DNA of 64,000 nucleotides, taken from the NCBI GenBank assembly GCA_013146195.2, contig CM028379.1, positions 89,013,401 through 89,077,400 of the forward strand, read 5' to 3'. Of the stretch, positions 53,768 to 63,479 are shown piece after piece (the first letter of the stretch is position 1; the number at the start of each line of letters is the position of its first letter). The notes under the pieces are model-generated. The model was not told the DNA's origin. It ran no database searches and was given only the letters and a program-made list of their open reading frames with translations. The position numbers were made by a program, and so were the translations under genes. The DNA comes from Codonopsis lanceolata. Its lineage: Eukaryota; Streptophyta; Magnoliopsida; Asterales; Campanulaceae.

Positions 53768-54184
53768 TATTTTAACTTGCTTCCTTATCTCTGAATGACT
53801 TCATAGCATAAGTTTTGTCAAACAAAATAACTTTTTACTAGCTCTACCCATCAACTAAATTTTTCAAAACAGCGATCACAATTTAGCTAAGCTTTACTCG
53901 CTCAGCGATCACCATTTAACTAAGTCCCTCGAATATCACTCCCTGAGCATAAAGCCCTGCTCGAAACAAGAACTTCGAGCAGGAAATATCTTTTCAAATT
54001 TTCTCAAACATAAAGCCCTTTATGCTCGACCAAATACTTGAAAAAATATTCAACTCACCCTTTAAGGGTTGAAAAAGCTCATGCTTTCGATAAAAGGAAA
54101 TGATCGAAAAATAATAAAGCCAACTCGAAACCTTTCGAAAAGACAATCGGCTTTCAGAAAAGATAAAGAATTACATATTGTAAA
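53768..54184. other. 3' untranslated part of the Tat-type element
   Basis: No gene. Short direct repeats: cagcgatcacaatttagcta and cagcgatcaccatttaacta; cataaagccct twice; tgctcga several times. Confidence 0.4.
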
Positions 54185-54274
54185 TCAATTACCAATATAT
54201 TTCTTCAAATGATCCGCTTGGGGATGCTTTAACTCATCCCCATCCTCTGTTCGCAACATGTAGGTGCCCTCTTT
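54185..54274 (-). pseudogene. C-terminal end of a Ty3/Gypsy (Tat-type) polyprotein, cut by the gap
   Basis: The minus strand reads KEGTYMLRTEDGDELKHPQ then ADHLKKYIGN and a TGA at 54187-54185. 'G(T/S)Y.L...DG...PxxADHLKKYY'-like endings are typical of the integrase C-terminus in Tat/Ogre elements. The upstream part is in the 100-N gap or beyond it. Confidence 0.6.
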
Positions 54275-54374
54275 NNNNNNNNNNNNNNNNNNNNNNNNNN
54301 NNNNNNNNNNNNNNNNNNNNNNNNNNNNNNNNNNNNNNNNNNNNNNNNNNNNNNNNNNNNNNNNNNNNNNNNNN
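54275..54374. other. Assembly gap, 100 N
   Basis: A run of exactly 100 N, the usual placeholder for a gap of unknown size. Sequences on the two sides (Tat-type pol end, LINE tail) need not be neighbours. Confidence 0.98.
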
Positions 54375-54519
54375 TTTTAATTTAGTTCTTCATTGTTGTT
54401 ATTTCCTTTTTGAGGTAAGACTCCTTTGTCCCCCGCTCAAAGGGTAAGGCTAGTTGTCCCCCAAGTTTGTAATTTTTTCTTATCTATATAATCGTAGGTG
54501 GCATGCTTCTATAAAAAAA
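54375..54519 (+). mobile_element. LINE-H: 3' UTR and short A tail of an L1 LINE
   Basis: It carries the family 3' signature (ctcctttgtccccc...gggtaaggctagttgtccccc) and ends in seven A. Its body lies in or beyond the gap. It abuts the 3' part of Athila element 2 at about 54520, so it probably inserted there. Confidence 0.7.
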
Positions 54520-54529
54520 CAATATACTA

Positions 54530-55060
54530 ATATGGGAATGAATCTCGTCATTAGACACACACTTACAAATGACTTGATCGAGAACCAATTCGCCAAAGAT
54601 AAGGTTCATCCCATATATAGTATTTAGAGTCGCTTCTTATTTTATTCTTTTTGCACGCTCATTCCTTGTGGAAAAATTCCAGTCACCAAAATTAACTATA
54701 TCAAATACCAAGGTTCCATACCGACTTACCTTGCACCAGAGTTGTTCATCCGGGAACATTTCAGAAATGGAAATAGATTCCTCTTCAAGCACCAACACCT
54801 TAAGTGATTCGCTACCGAATTATCCTTCCTCTTGCAATCCTTGATCTCCCATGTGAATTCTTGCAACAGAGAATCCATCGATCGATCTAGGCTTAGACTC
54901 CTTCCTTGCCAAAAGATACTTGAGTCTTTGCATGATCCGAGAAAACCACGATCCTAACAAATAAGACTGAACTTCTCAAATGCAAAAACTATGGCCAACA
55001 ACTCTTTTCCGATGTAGTGTAATTGCATTGGGCTGCATTGAGAGTTTTTGAAGCGTAATA
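54530..55060 (-). pseudogene. Athila element 2 RNase H and following region, heavily decayed
   Basis: In different frames the minus strand reads FKNSQCSPMQLHYIGKELLA / TTSEKELLAIVFAFEKF, a jump to LARKESKPR, then DNSVANHL and later FGDWNFSTRNERAKRIK. These are the RNase H entry (SEKELLAI) and the VANHLSRL-like segment before integrase, with deletions between them. No integrase core remains. Confidence 0.6.
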
Positions 55061-56448
55061 TCACATGACTTTGCTTCCCATCTCTTTGTCCAAGAACTCC
55101 AACCGCATAATGACTCGCATCACACATGAGTTCAAATGGTGAATACCACTTCGGTGGGCGAATGATAGGGCGAGGTCGGTTTCTCCTTCAAGCATCAAAA
55201 GCCTTCTTGCAATCTTCCCCAATTCAAAAGGAACATCTTGTTGAAGCAACCTCGTTAAAGGTTGAGCGATCTTGGAGAAATCTCGAATAAATCGCCTGTA
55301 AAATCCTGCATGTCCAAGAACACTACGAATATCTTTCACATTAGCAGGATAAGACAATTTAGCAATTAAGTCAACCTTAGCTTTGTCCATTTCAATTCCC
55401 CTTTCAGACACTACATGACCTAACACTATACCCTCTTGTACCATGAAATGGCATTTCTCATGATTAAGAACCAAGTTAGTGTCTATGCAACGTTTCATGA
55501 CTTTAGACAAATTATCTAAACATTGATCAAATGAATAATCACCATACACCGTAAAATCATCCATAAAAATCTCTATGCAATGCTCAATCATATCGAAAAA
55601 GATACTCATCATACATCTTTGAATGTACCAGTATTACACTGCACTGCCAGCATACGGCGAAAAGCAAAGGTACCGAATGGGCACGTGAAAGTTGTTTTTT
55701 CCCTGTCTTCAGGTGCAACTAAAATTTGATAATATCCTGAATAACCATCTAAAAAACAAAAATATTTTTTACCTACCAACCTTTCTAACATCTGATCAAT
55801 GAATGGAAGAGGAAAATGATCCTTCCAAGTTGCTGCATTTAATTTTCGAAAATCAATGCACATTCTCCACCCATTTTGCAATCTCATCGGTACCAACTCA
55901 TTTTTCTCATTCTCCACCAAAGTAAATCCTGTTTTCTTAGGAACAAGATGAACGGGACTTACCCAATTACTGTCAGAAATAGGAAAAATAATCCCTAAAT
56001 CCAAAAGCTTCAAGATTTCCTTCAAAACAACTTCCTTCATGGGCGGATTCAATTTCCGCTGCAGATCACGCACAGGTTTTGAATCAGCATCTAGAAAAAT
56101 GCGATGCATGCACATTGAAGGGCTAATTCCCTTAATGTCTGCAAGTGTCCAACCGATTGCTCCTTTGTTCTCTCTCAAAATTCTCAGCAACTTCTCTTCC
56201 TGCAACTCAGTCAAATTATTAGCAATAATGACTGGTAAAGTTTCATTTTCACCTAAGTAGACATATTTCAAATGCTCAGGTAATTTCTTTAATTCCAACT
56301 TAGGTGCTTGAATTGTAGAAGGAAGAATTTTTTTCACTTGACATTGGTAATGGAAGAGTCGGAAAATCAAACTTTGTTGTAACCTCAGGTATGGAATAAA
56401 GAGCCATGATACTCTCTTGCACTTCAACATTGTTTTGAAAAGGTACAT
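55061..56448 (-). pseudogene. Athila element 2 reverse transcriptase, one-base frameshift
   Basis: The first frame (56448-55609) carries LGENETLPVIIANNLTELQE, the RT entry blocks PPMKEVVLKEILKLLDLGII, WVSPVHLVPKKTG, WRMCIDFRKLNAATWKDHFP and FLDGYSGYYQILVAPEDREK. The second (55612-55061) carries MMSIFFDMIEHCIEIFMDDF with the catalytic FMDD (F at the variable first position), KCHFMVQEGIVLGHVVSERG and FYRRFIRDFSKIAQPLTRLL. The frames part near 55620, where one base is missing (aca ttc aaa gat for the expected ttc caa aga tgt). Copies cDNA from element RNA. Confidence 0.85.
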
Positions 56449-56576
56449 CCTTATCAGTCAAACTTTTCACAAGAACTACTTCCAATTTATCATCGAGAAC
56501 ATTGGACTCAAACTCATCTCGCACGACAGAATCAATGACACTAACATGAAAAACAGACTCCGAATCACTTGGATAT

Positions 56577-57044
56577 TTATTTCATGGCATCAAAAACATT
56601 AAAAGTTACCACATTGCCATCAAATTCAAGTGTCAAAGTTCCCCTATCTACATCAATTTTTGTTTTTGCTGTTTTCATGAATGGTCTTCCTAACAGAATA
56701 AGAGAGGGATGAGGAGAACATGAATCATCCATATCTATGACATAGAAATCCAACGGAAAAATTAAGTCATTCACTTTCACCAAAACATCCTCTACCACAC
56801 CTTCGGGATAAGAATTAGACCTATCTGCTAATTGTATGATTACTCTAGTATCTCGCAGTGGGCCTAAATTCAATTCTTTATACACAGATAAAGGCATGAC
56901 ATTTATGGATGCTCCTAGATCAATCATGGCTTTTTCGACCTTTTTATTACCTATAATACAAGGAATAGTATACATACCTGGATCCTTACATTTATGAGGT
57001 AATTTCCATTGAATCATTGCTGAAACATTCTCACTTACCAACAC
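56577..57044 (-). CDS. Athila element 2 aspartic protease region
   Basis: Open frame of 155 codons: PGMYTIPCIIGNKKVEKAMI, then the active-site variant DLGASINVMPLSVYKELNLG (DLGAS replaces DTGAS, usual in this group), LADRSNSYPEGVVEDVLVKV, FYVIDMDD and LLGRPFMKTAKTKIDVDRGT. It has the length and order of an Athila retropepsin. It cleaves Gag-Pol. It is a domain of the larger Gag-Pol frame rather than a separate gene. Confidence 0.8.
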   Translation of the reverse strand: MLVSENVSAMIQWKLPHKCKDPGMYTIPCIIGNKKVEKAMIDLGASINVMPLSVYKELNLGPLRDTRVIIQLADRSNSYPEGVVEDVLVKVNDLIFPLDFYVIDMDDSCSPHPSLILLGRPFMKTAKTKIDVDRGTLTLEFDGNVVTFNVFDAMK

Positions 57045-57056
57045 TTTCTCATCCGC

Positions 57057-57398
57057 TCACAGCTTCATTTTCTTCGTGCACAATTCTTTGAGAAACTTGG
57101 CATACCTTGGCACTTGCTTAATAACTTCCAAAAGAGGGATATTAATTTCTACCTTGCTAAAAGTATCCAAGATTGCTTTCTCATTCTGTTCTTTCTTTTC
57201 CCGTGCCAATCTACCTGGAAAAGGTGGAGGAATAATTATTTTCTGATTTTCTGTATATGATCCTCCAGCTTCTTCCTTCAACGAATTTTCCTTCTGTACA
57301 CTTTCATCATTGTTGCTGCTACTTTCACCTTCCTTTTTCTCCTTTGCAATTTCCTGTAACTCCTTACCATTCCTAAGAGTTACTGCACAAGCATTCTC
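57057..57398 (-). pseudogene. Athila element 2 region between gag and protease
   Basis: Minus-strand frame 57281-57057 reads PPPFPGRLAREKKEQNEKAI, FSKVEINIPLLEVIKQVPRY and FLKELCTKK, the connector typical for this group. A stop or shift separates it from gag near 57399. Confidence 0.65.
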
Positions 57399-58184
57399 TC
57401 AAGGATTCTTTTCAACTTGAGAAGGTAATCTACCTTGGTTCACTTCTATTTTGCTCATTGACATAGCCAAATGCGAAATCTGATCTTCCAAATACTTAAT
57501 GCTAGCCTTAGTTTGCTGTATGTCTTGCTGAACTGTGTCAGCCAAACTTTTGATCAAGTTCTCAAGCGAAGTTCCTAGATTATTAATGGGCTGTGATGGT
57601 TGAGCAGGTGGAAATGGTGGCCGAATTTGCTGCTGTGGGAAATTTGGATTCCTAGTGCCATAACTCAAATTCGGATGATCACGCCATCCAGGATTATAAT
57701 TATTGGAGTACGGATCATATTTCCTTTGTTGCTGCCCTTGGAACGCTCCTACAGCATTTACTAACTCCTTTGGATCCTCCTGTAACGTTGGACACATATC
57801 CGTCGGATGACCAACATTTGAACAGATACCGCATGCTTTGACTTGCTGAACTTGCCCTGAAACTAATTTCTCCACAACAGAAGTTAAAGTATCTAATCTA
57901 CGATCAATAGAAAAGAAATTTACCTCATTCACTTTACTTGAAACTTCCTGTTGCCTTGTCCCAAATTGCTGAGCATTTTCAGCCATGTCATTAATTAGTC
58001 GCTTAGCTTCCTCCAATGTATTGTTCATGAAAGCTCCACCACTCGCAGCATCTACCATGTTCCTATCTGCAATTAATAAACCTTCATAAAAATATTGGAT
58101 TAGTAACTGATCAAAAATTTGGTGCTGAGGACAACTCGCACGCAATTGTTTAAATTGATCCCAATATTCATACAAAGTCTCTCC
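57399..58184 (-). pseudogene. Athila element 2 gag, C-terminal part with CCHC knuckle
   Basis: It continues the gag interrupted by LINE-G: YEYWDQFKQLRASCPQHQIF, LIQYFYEGLLIADRNMVDAA, LINDMAENAQQFG, a zinc knuckle CGICSNVGHPTDMC (C-x2-C-x4-H-x4-C), a Gln/Pro/Asn-rich part and a helical end with IKYLEDQISHLAMSMSKIEV. It stops at 57399. The frame is open over about 260 codons. Confidence 0.82.
58171..58184 (-). repeat. Target-site duplication of LINE-G, copy next to poly-A
   Basis: tacaaagtctctcc here equals 60983-60996: a perfect 14-bp direct repeat. Confidence 0.92.
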
Positions 58185-58363
58185 TTTTTTTTTTCGGGAA
58201 AGCAGGACGGCACCTGCAACTTTTATTAAAATAAGGAAATCATAAACAGAGGGGGACAACCAGCCTTACCCCAAAACGGGGGGGGGGGGACAAAGGAGCC
58301 TGAACCTCGAACAAAGGACAATACAAACTATGGACCACGAAGGCTAGCAAAAAACAAAAACAG

Positions 58364-59089
58364 TCAAATCCGGAAACTATATAAACCAGAATCATCAAAA
58401 GCTAAAGCCCGTTTAACAGAAACTGGTAAACCTGCAAGCTCCGAAAAAATCATCTGACTGCCATGCTCATGAGCGAAAGCCGCTAAACGATCTGCCACCA
58501 TATTCTGTTCCCGGAACACATGATGTAAACTAAAACTGCCTACCAATTCCCGACACTCTCGAAGCAAATAAACATACCGCCAAGGTTCCTTATGACCATT
58601 AACCAATACATTAACGGCCGTTAATGAATCTGACTCCACAACTACACTGTCTAACATCAACGAACGACAATACTGAAGCCCCTCCTTTAAAGCCATAATC
58701 TCTGCCTGCGTATTTGTGCCCTGACCATAATCACTTGAGAAAGCATACCTAAAAACCCCCTGAGCATCGCGGATAACCCCGCCTCTTGTACATCTTCCAT
58801 CTTTAGACGAGCCATCCGTATTAAGTTTAAATTCGAACTCCGGCGGCCTCCAGCACACCCAAAAACCCCGCTTAACACTAACCCTTCTCAACTGCACCTG
58901 CAGACATTGAAAAACCACACAAGCCACCCTATTGCTCAAAGCCTTCGGTTTGAAGCAAAACATAGCTCCCCGAATCCCTTCCAAAATACGCGCTTTTATT
59001 TGCATCATTTGCATGGGACTGTTTTCGAAAATAAAAGCACACCTAGCCTTCCATATTTCCCAACAAGTGAAAGCAAAAATGCACATCAT
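58364..59089 (-). pseudogene. LINE-G ORF2 C-terminal part: RNase H
   Basis: It reads FAFTCWEIWKARCAFIFE, then an RNase H domain with LNTDGSSKDGRCTRGGVIRD, TQAEIMALKEGLQYCRSL, VESDSLTAVNVL and HHVFREQNMVADRLAAFAHE, ending ALAFDDSGLYSFRI. All expected acidic residues (D in NTDGS, E in AEIMA, D in VESDS, D in VADRL) are present. It is separated from the RT part by a frameshift and a stop near 59107-59160. Confidence 0.85.
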
Positions 59090-59153
59090 CGAAGCCCCTA
59101 ACTGAGATCAGAGAGACACTGAAGACCAAACATTGAAAAGATGATCCATGTTG

Positions 59154-60982
59154 TCATACTGTTTTTGGTAACCGAAAACAATCAGCAAAGAAAGCCCATA
59201 AACTTATAGCCACCTTAGAGCGAAGAAATAGATGACTAACAGACTCCATTGACGGATTATCCCCACAGCAACAGCAACGAGAAACAAAAGAGACTCTGCA
59301 CGCCTGGATATTAACGTCCACCGGAATGGCATTATGAAAAAGCTTCCATAGAAAACAACTCACTCTCAATGGAATCCATGATTGCCAGATGATTTGAGCC
59401 CACCGTTGCACCGGATTCCGAACTCTAAAATGATCCCAGAAAACACTAGCTTTGAATTCCCCCGACGAAGTGAGCTCAAAAATCAAACGATCCTTGCTAG
59501 CCGGGTCACACCGAATCTGCTGGACCAGACCTTTCCACGAATCTGGAATCAAAGGCCATATGTCTTCAAACTGATGCATCGCACTGGCAACTGAAAGATT
59601 CCTATCCACCGGACGAGGGCCAATCAAACGTTCACCGTACCAGTTATCATCCCAAAACGATATATCTCCTTGACCCACTGCCCAACGCACCATCTGCTTA
59701 ACTAACAGCAGCTGCGACCAAACTGCCTTCCAAGGCTTAGTAACATACCTCGACACAACCAGGTCATCAACACCATACTTCGCCACACAAAACTTTGCCC
59801 ACAGACCCTGATTGGAGAGAACGCGCCACGCTAATTTGGCATGCAAGGACTCCATCACTTGAGCAAGCGGGCGGATACCTAAGCCCCCCTCATCGACAGG
59901 CCGACATACCCGGTGCCATGCAACCCAATGAGTACGACGATCACCGTTATTACTCCATAAAAACTCAGCCATACGTTGCTCAAGTCTGTGAAGGAGGGCC
60001 TTAGGGATCGGAAGAGCGGACAAAGCATACACCGAAAGACTGCACAAGACCGATTTAATTAAAGTTACCTTCCCTCCAAATGAAAGCAATTTATTTCGCC
60101 AGCCCGTAATTCTACTCAAAATCTTGCGTTCCAGATTTTCAAAATAGGAGCGTTTTAAATGCCCTTTGAACAGCGGAATCCCCAAGTAATTTAAAGGCCA
60201 AGTCTTATGCGCATACCCTGACCATCTCGTAATATTCAAATCATGTCTCCTGGAACAGTGCTTTGATGAAAAGAAACCACTCTTACTATCATTAACTTGC
60301 TGCCCCGACGAATTTTCATAAACCCGCAACACCTTCTTAAGACCCAAAATCGATCGCTTTGAACCATTGCAGAATAGAAGCATGTCGTCTGCATAAAAAA
60401 GATGAGAGATCCAATCACCTCTCCTGCCATGCAAATACGGATGAATCAGACCCTGAGAAATTGCCCGGTGAATATTATAAGACAATACTTCTTGAGCCAG
60501 AATGAATAACAACGGTGAAAGAGGATCACCCAATCGCACCCCGTGATTGGCTTTGAAAAAACCCGACGTTGTCCCATTAACTTTAAACGAATACCAGCTG
60601 TTACTAAGAAGATTCTGAATCAACCCACAAAAATTCAAGTGAAAACCAAAAGCTTGCAGAACACGATGAATAAAACCCCACTCCAAACGATCATACGATT
60701 TAGACATATCAATTTTGAAAACCACGTTCCCCCCTCGGGTTTTGATGTCGATACGCTGAACTAATTCATGAACCAACAGAATGTTTTCCTGAATACTGCG
60801 ACCTTTCACAAAACCTGATTGTTGCTCCGAGATAAGGCGAGGCAGAAACAAAGCCAACCGAGTGGCTAGAATTTTAGAAATTATCTTAGCTGCAAAGTTA
60901 CACAAACTTATTGGCCTTAAATCCCCCAGATTCTCAGGATTTGCCACTTTTGGAAGAAGAATACCCATGTGAAGAAATATCC
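59154..60982 (-). pseudogene. LINE-G ORF2: reverse transcriptase, 5'-truncated
   Basis: Open for about 610 codons: LGDLRPISLCNFAAKIISKI, SGFVKGRSIQENILLVHELV, FKIDMSKSYDRLEWGF, VRLGDPLSPLLFILAQEVLS and the catalytic YADDMLLF near 60390. LLSFGGKVTLIKSVL, a FLWSNNGDRRTHWVAW block and CCCCGDNPSMESVSHLF follow. VRLGDP replaces the usual VRQGDP. The frame ends at a TGA at 59154, after a shift relative to the RNase H part. RT copies element RNA primed by nicked target DNA. Confidence 0.85.
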
Positions 60983-60996
60983 TTACAAAGTCTCTC
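60983..60996 (-). repeat. Target-site duplication of LINE-G, copy at its 5' end
   Basis: tacaaagtctctcc, identical to 58171-58184. Confidence 0.92.
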
Positions 60997-61646
60997 CTGC
61001 AAACTGCTTTATTCCACAAATATCCTTACGAATATTCGCTGCTCTTGAAGTCGGGAAAAATAGTTCAAGAAATTTCTTCTTCATTTCAGGCCATGTACTT
61101 ACTGCTCCTGGATGTAAATCAAACAACCAATCCTTTGCTTTGTTCGCCAATGTGAAAGAAAAAGCTCTCAATTTCATGTTATCTTCAGTCATTTCTTGTG
61201 GCCTTTGGCTCGAACATGCTAAATGAAATGCCATCAGATGTTTGTGAGGATCTTCTCCCGTCAACCCATGAAATTTTGGTAGTAATTGGATCAGCACAGG
61301 TTTCAATTCAAACGGAGCATTTACTTCAGGAAATGTGATGCCAAGCGGTGGCTGATTCACATCAGGTGTGGCCATTTCCCTCAAGTTTCGTTGAGGATCT
61401 GCCATGATGGCTTGGTGTTCAACCTCCTCAGCTTTAACTTCCTCTTGTTCTTCCTTAACTTGCTCTACTTCTTCCAGCTCTTCGTCGCTTGAATCACTTG
61501 AACTAGCCAGTTCAAATGTTGATTTCAATCCTGGCGAAGAGATATTTGCCTGTCGATTGAGCTTAGCTTGCTTTGTTATTTTTCTTGATGTCTTCTCAAT
61601 CTCAGGATCATAAATCAATTTTCCTGTACGAGAAGATTGAGGCATA
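60997..61646 (-). pseudogene. Athila element 2 gag, N-terminal part
   Basis: It starts MPQSSRTGKLIYDPEIEKTS, has a Glu/Val-rich acidic stretch (EELEEVEQVKEEQEEVKAEE), then the gag core LLPKFHGLTGEDPHKHLMAF, LRAFSFTLANKAKDWLFDLH, WPEMKKKFLELFFPTSRAAN and ICGIKQFAGETL, where LINE-G cuts it. An upstream ATG (61669) is possible, but MPQSS is the more usual type of start. Gag forms the particle. Confidence 0.82.
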
Positions 61647-61699
61647 AAAAGAAACAAAACAATAAACAAAATTCTAACGAAGAAATAAATAACGAAGCA

Positions 61700-61719
61700 G
61701 TTCCCGACAACTTGGCCAA
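61700..61719 (-). other. Primer-binding site of Athila element 2 (degenerate)
   Basis: The minus strand reads TGGCCAAGTTGTCGGGAACT beside the LTR, a variant of the TGGCGCC...GTTGTC/GCC site of Athila elements; compare the better copy at 19317-19336. Confidence 0.5.
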
Positions 61720-61728
61720 AATTTCCAG

Positions 61729-63131
61729 TATCAAATCGTCAAAATTAATTCACCTACTTCCTTAATAACGAGTATAAAGTAAGTCGGGATCGTATCCGCA
61801 GGGAACGTTGTACTTATTCCTTTTTAGAATTTTACTAAGTAAATAATAAATACAAATTTCGATTTTTAATTAACTAAGAATAAACTAATAAACTAATTAA
61901 CTGAAAAGTAATGCTTTTAATTAAACTAACAGATTTAAGCTTGATTTAATTCAATAAATTAAAAGTCCAGTCAAAGAACCAATTTTTATCTTTCATTTCA
62001 CTTCTGATCATAGATGCAAAAATGTCTTGTTAAATCACAAATAAACCGGTTATAAGTATCAACAAACGCCTAACACTCAATCTCTCCTTACCGTGTTGAT
62101 AATCAAGAGAAGCTCGTTGACTATCGTCTAACCGAATTACAACCTCTGAGACGCTCGTAAGATTTAATAATACCGGTTGCATTAAGAAGAGAGAGACCCG
62201 ATTCAAAGCCATGCATATTGAAGCAATAACATGTAACTAAGATTATCCGTTGCTGTAATACGGTCCGATTATGCTTGTGATGCCTAAAAGGTGTATTACT
62301 TGCCACTTTGTTAAAACCGAAGACAATTACGGATCAACAGTGTTAACTAGCTATAGACTATTATGTTAATTAATATTCTGGCCATAAACATTAATTAGAC
62401 ACAATAATCTTTCAACGTGCTAAACGGAGAACGAATAAATATTTGTAACGGAACAAGAATGAATTCTATTAGATCTCACAGAAGTGAAACGCTAAAGACT
62501 TAATTGTTCATTGACTGAAATAGAGAATTTAGCTACTAAACATAATTAAAACAACTTACAAAAACCAAGGATTTAATGTTCCAGCAAGTGTTGAACTCAA
62601 GAAAGAATACAAGTTTTCCCTACACTTTCTCTCCTAGCAATTGTGAGTGACTTTTCTCTCTCAATGTGACTGCCTGATTCCTCTCAATTCCTGCGAATGA
62701 TGCCCCCTGATCTGCCCAAATTACATAATAAATATCACTCATTTTTCCCACTAAAGCAACTACTTGGCAGTTTTTTTATAAATAAAACTACCAATAACTT
62801 CCACAAACTACCAATAACTTCCAAAGCAGTTTTTTTCCTTTAATAAAGAAATAATTGTGTGATAACTCTCTAACTGCCCAGAAGATCTGCTGGACAATTC
62901 TCCAGCAAGTTGACAACAACTTCAGTTTTGGAATTTAGACAGCACATGCCCACGTGACACCACGGATTTCCATTTTCTTGCAATCCATCATTCTTTCCTT
63001 AGCTTCCCTGTTTTGCAGCTCCCCTCACACCTACAAACAAAAACAAACACAAAACCAACCAAAAGTGTAATATTTACTCTATAATCAATCATAAATTCGG
63101 CTAATAATATAACACTTTCGTGCTCCTATCA
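61729..63131 (-). repeat. 5' LTR of Athila element 2, about 1.4 kb
   Basis: The plus strand runs from about gtatcaaatcg, beside the primer-binding site, to ctcctatca; the minus strand starts TGATAGGAGCACGAAAGTG. It contains tcgggatcgtatccgcaggg, the counterpart of the gggtcgaaccacagagac phrase in LTR 19343-20592. The target duplication next to it would be ttgga (63132-63136). The inner border is approximate because the TG is mutated. Confidence 0.65.
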
Positions 63132-63479
63132 TTGGACTAGGATTGGTATGAGTTAGGGTAGAAATTGACTATACCCGTTACCAAATGGAATGGATAGAAA
63201 TGGAAAGAATTTTCAAAACATTTTATTATTGTGCCCTTATGTGTTCTTACCCGCGATAGGGAGATCGCGAGTATGACTTGCATGGCTTGAAATGTCGAAT
63301 TGATTGCCTCTAATTTGGTTGAGAATTGCTCTATAGGCAATTATTACTTCTTGTAACTTAAGATCTTTTATGCGCGAATTTCATTGTGTGCCCGGGACAA
63401 ATAGTTTTGGTAGTTGAATGTTTATGGTATGCTTGAACTTGTTTTCATGTTAATCTTTGGGGTTCGTGTGAGGTTCCCG
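63132..63479. other. No gene seen between Athila LTR and satellite
   Basis: Short frames only; the sequence passes into the GC-richer start of the tandem repeat at about 63470. Confidence 0.4.

Larger units (their letters stand above)
58185..60982 (-). mobile_element. LINE-G: 5'-truncated L1 LINE in Athila gag
   Basis: On the minus strand it starts inside the RT domain (IFLHMGILLPKVANPENLGD), runs through RT, the Cys/His region and RNase H, then a 3' UTR with the family signature and an A tail (58194-58185). A perfect 14-bp duplication flanks it, and removal restores gag (FAGETL then YEYWDQF). The perfect duplication and long open frame suggest it is the youngest LINE here. Confidence 0.92.
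54520..63131 (-). mobile_element. Athila-type Ty3/Gypsy element 2, 3' part missing
   Basis: On the minus strand: LTR (63131-61729), primer-binding region, gag (61646-57399, split by LINE-G), protease, RT and the start of RNase H, then decay and the LINE-H junction at about 54520. The gag and protease types are Athila-like. The 3' LTR is not in the window. Remaining damage is modest (single-base shifts), so it is younger than Copia element 2. Confidence 0.8.
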
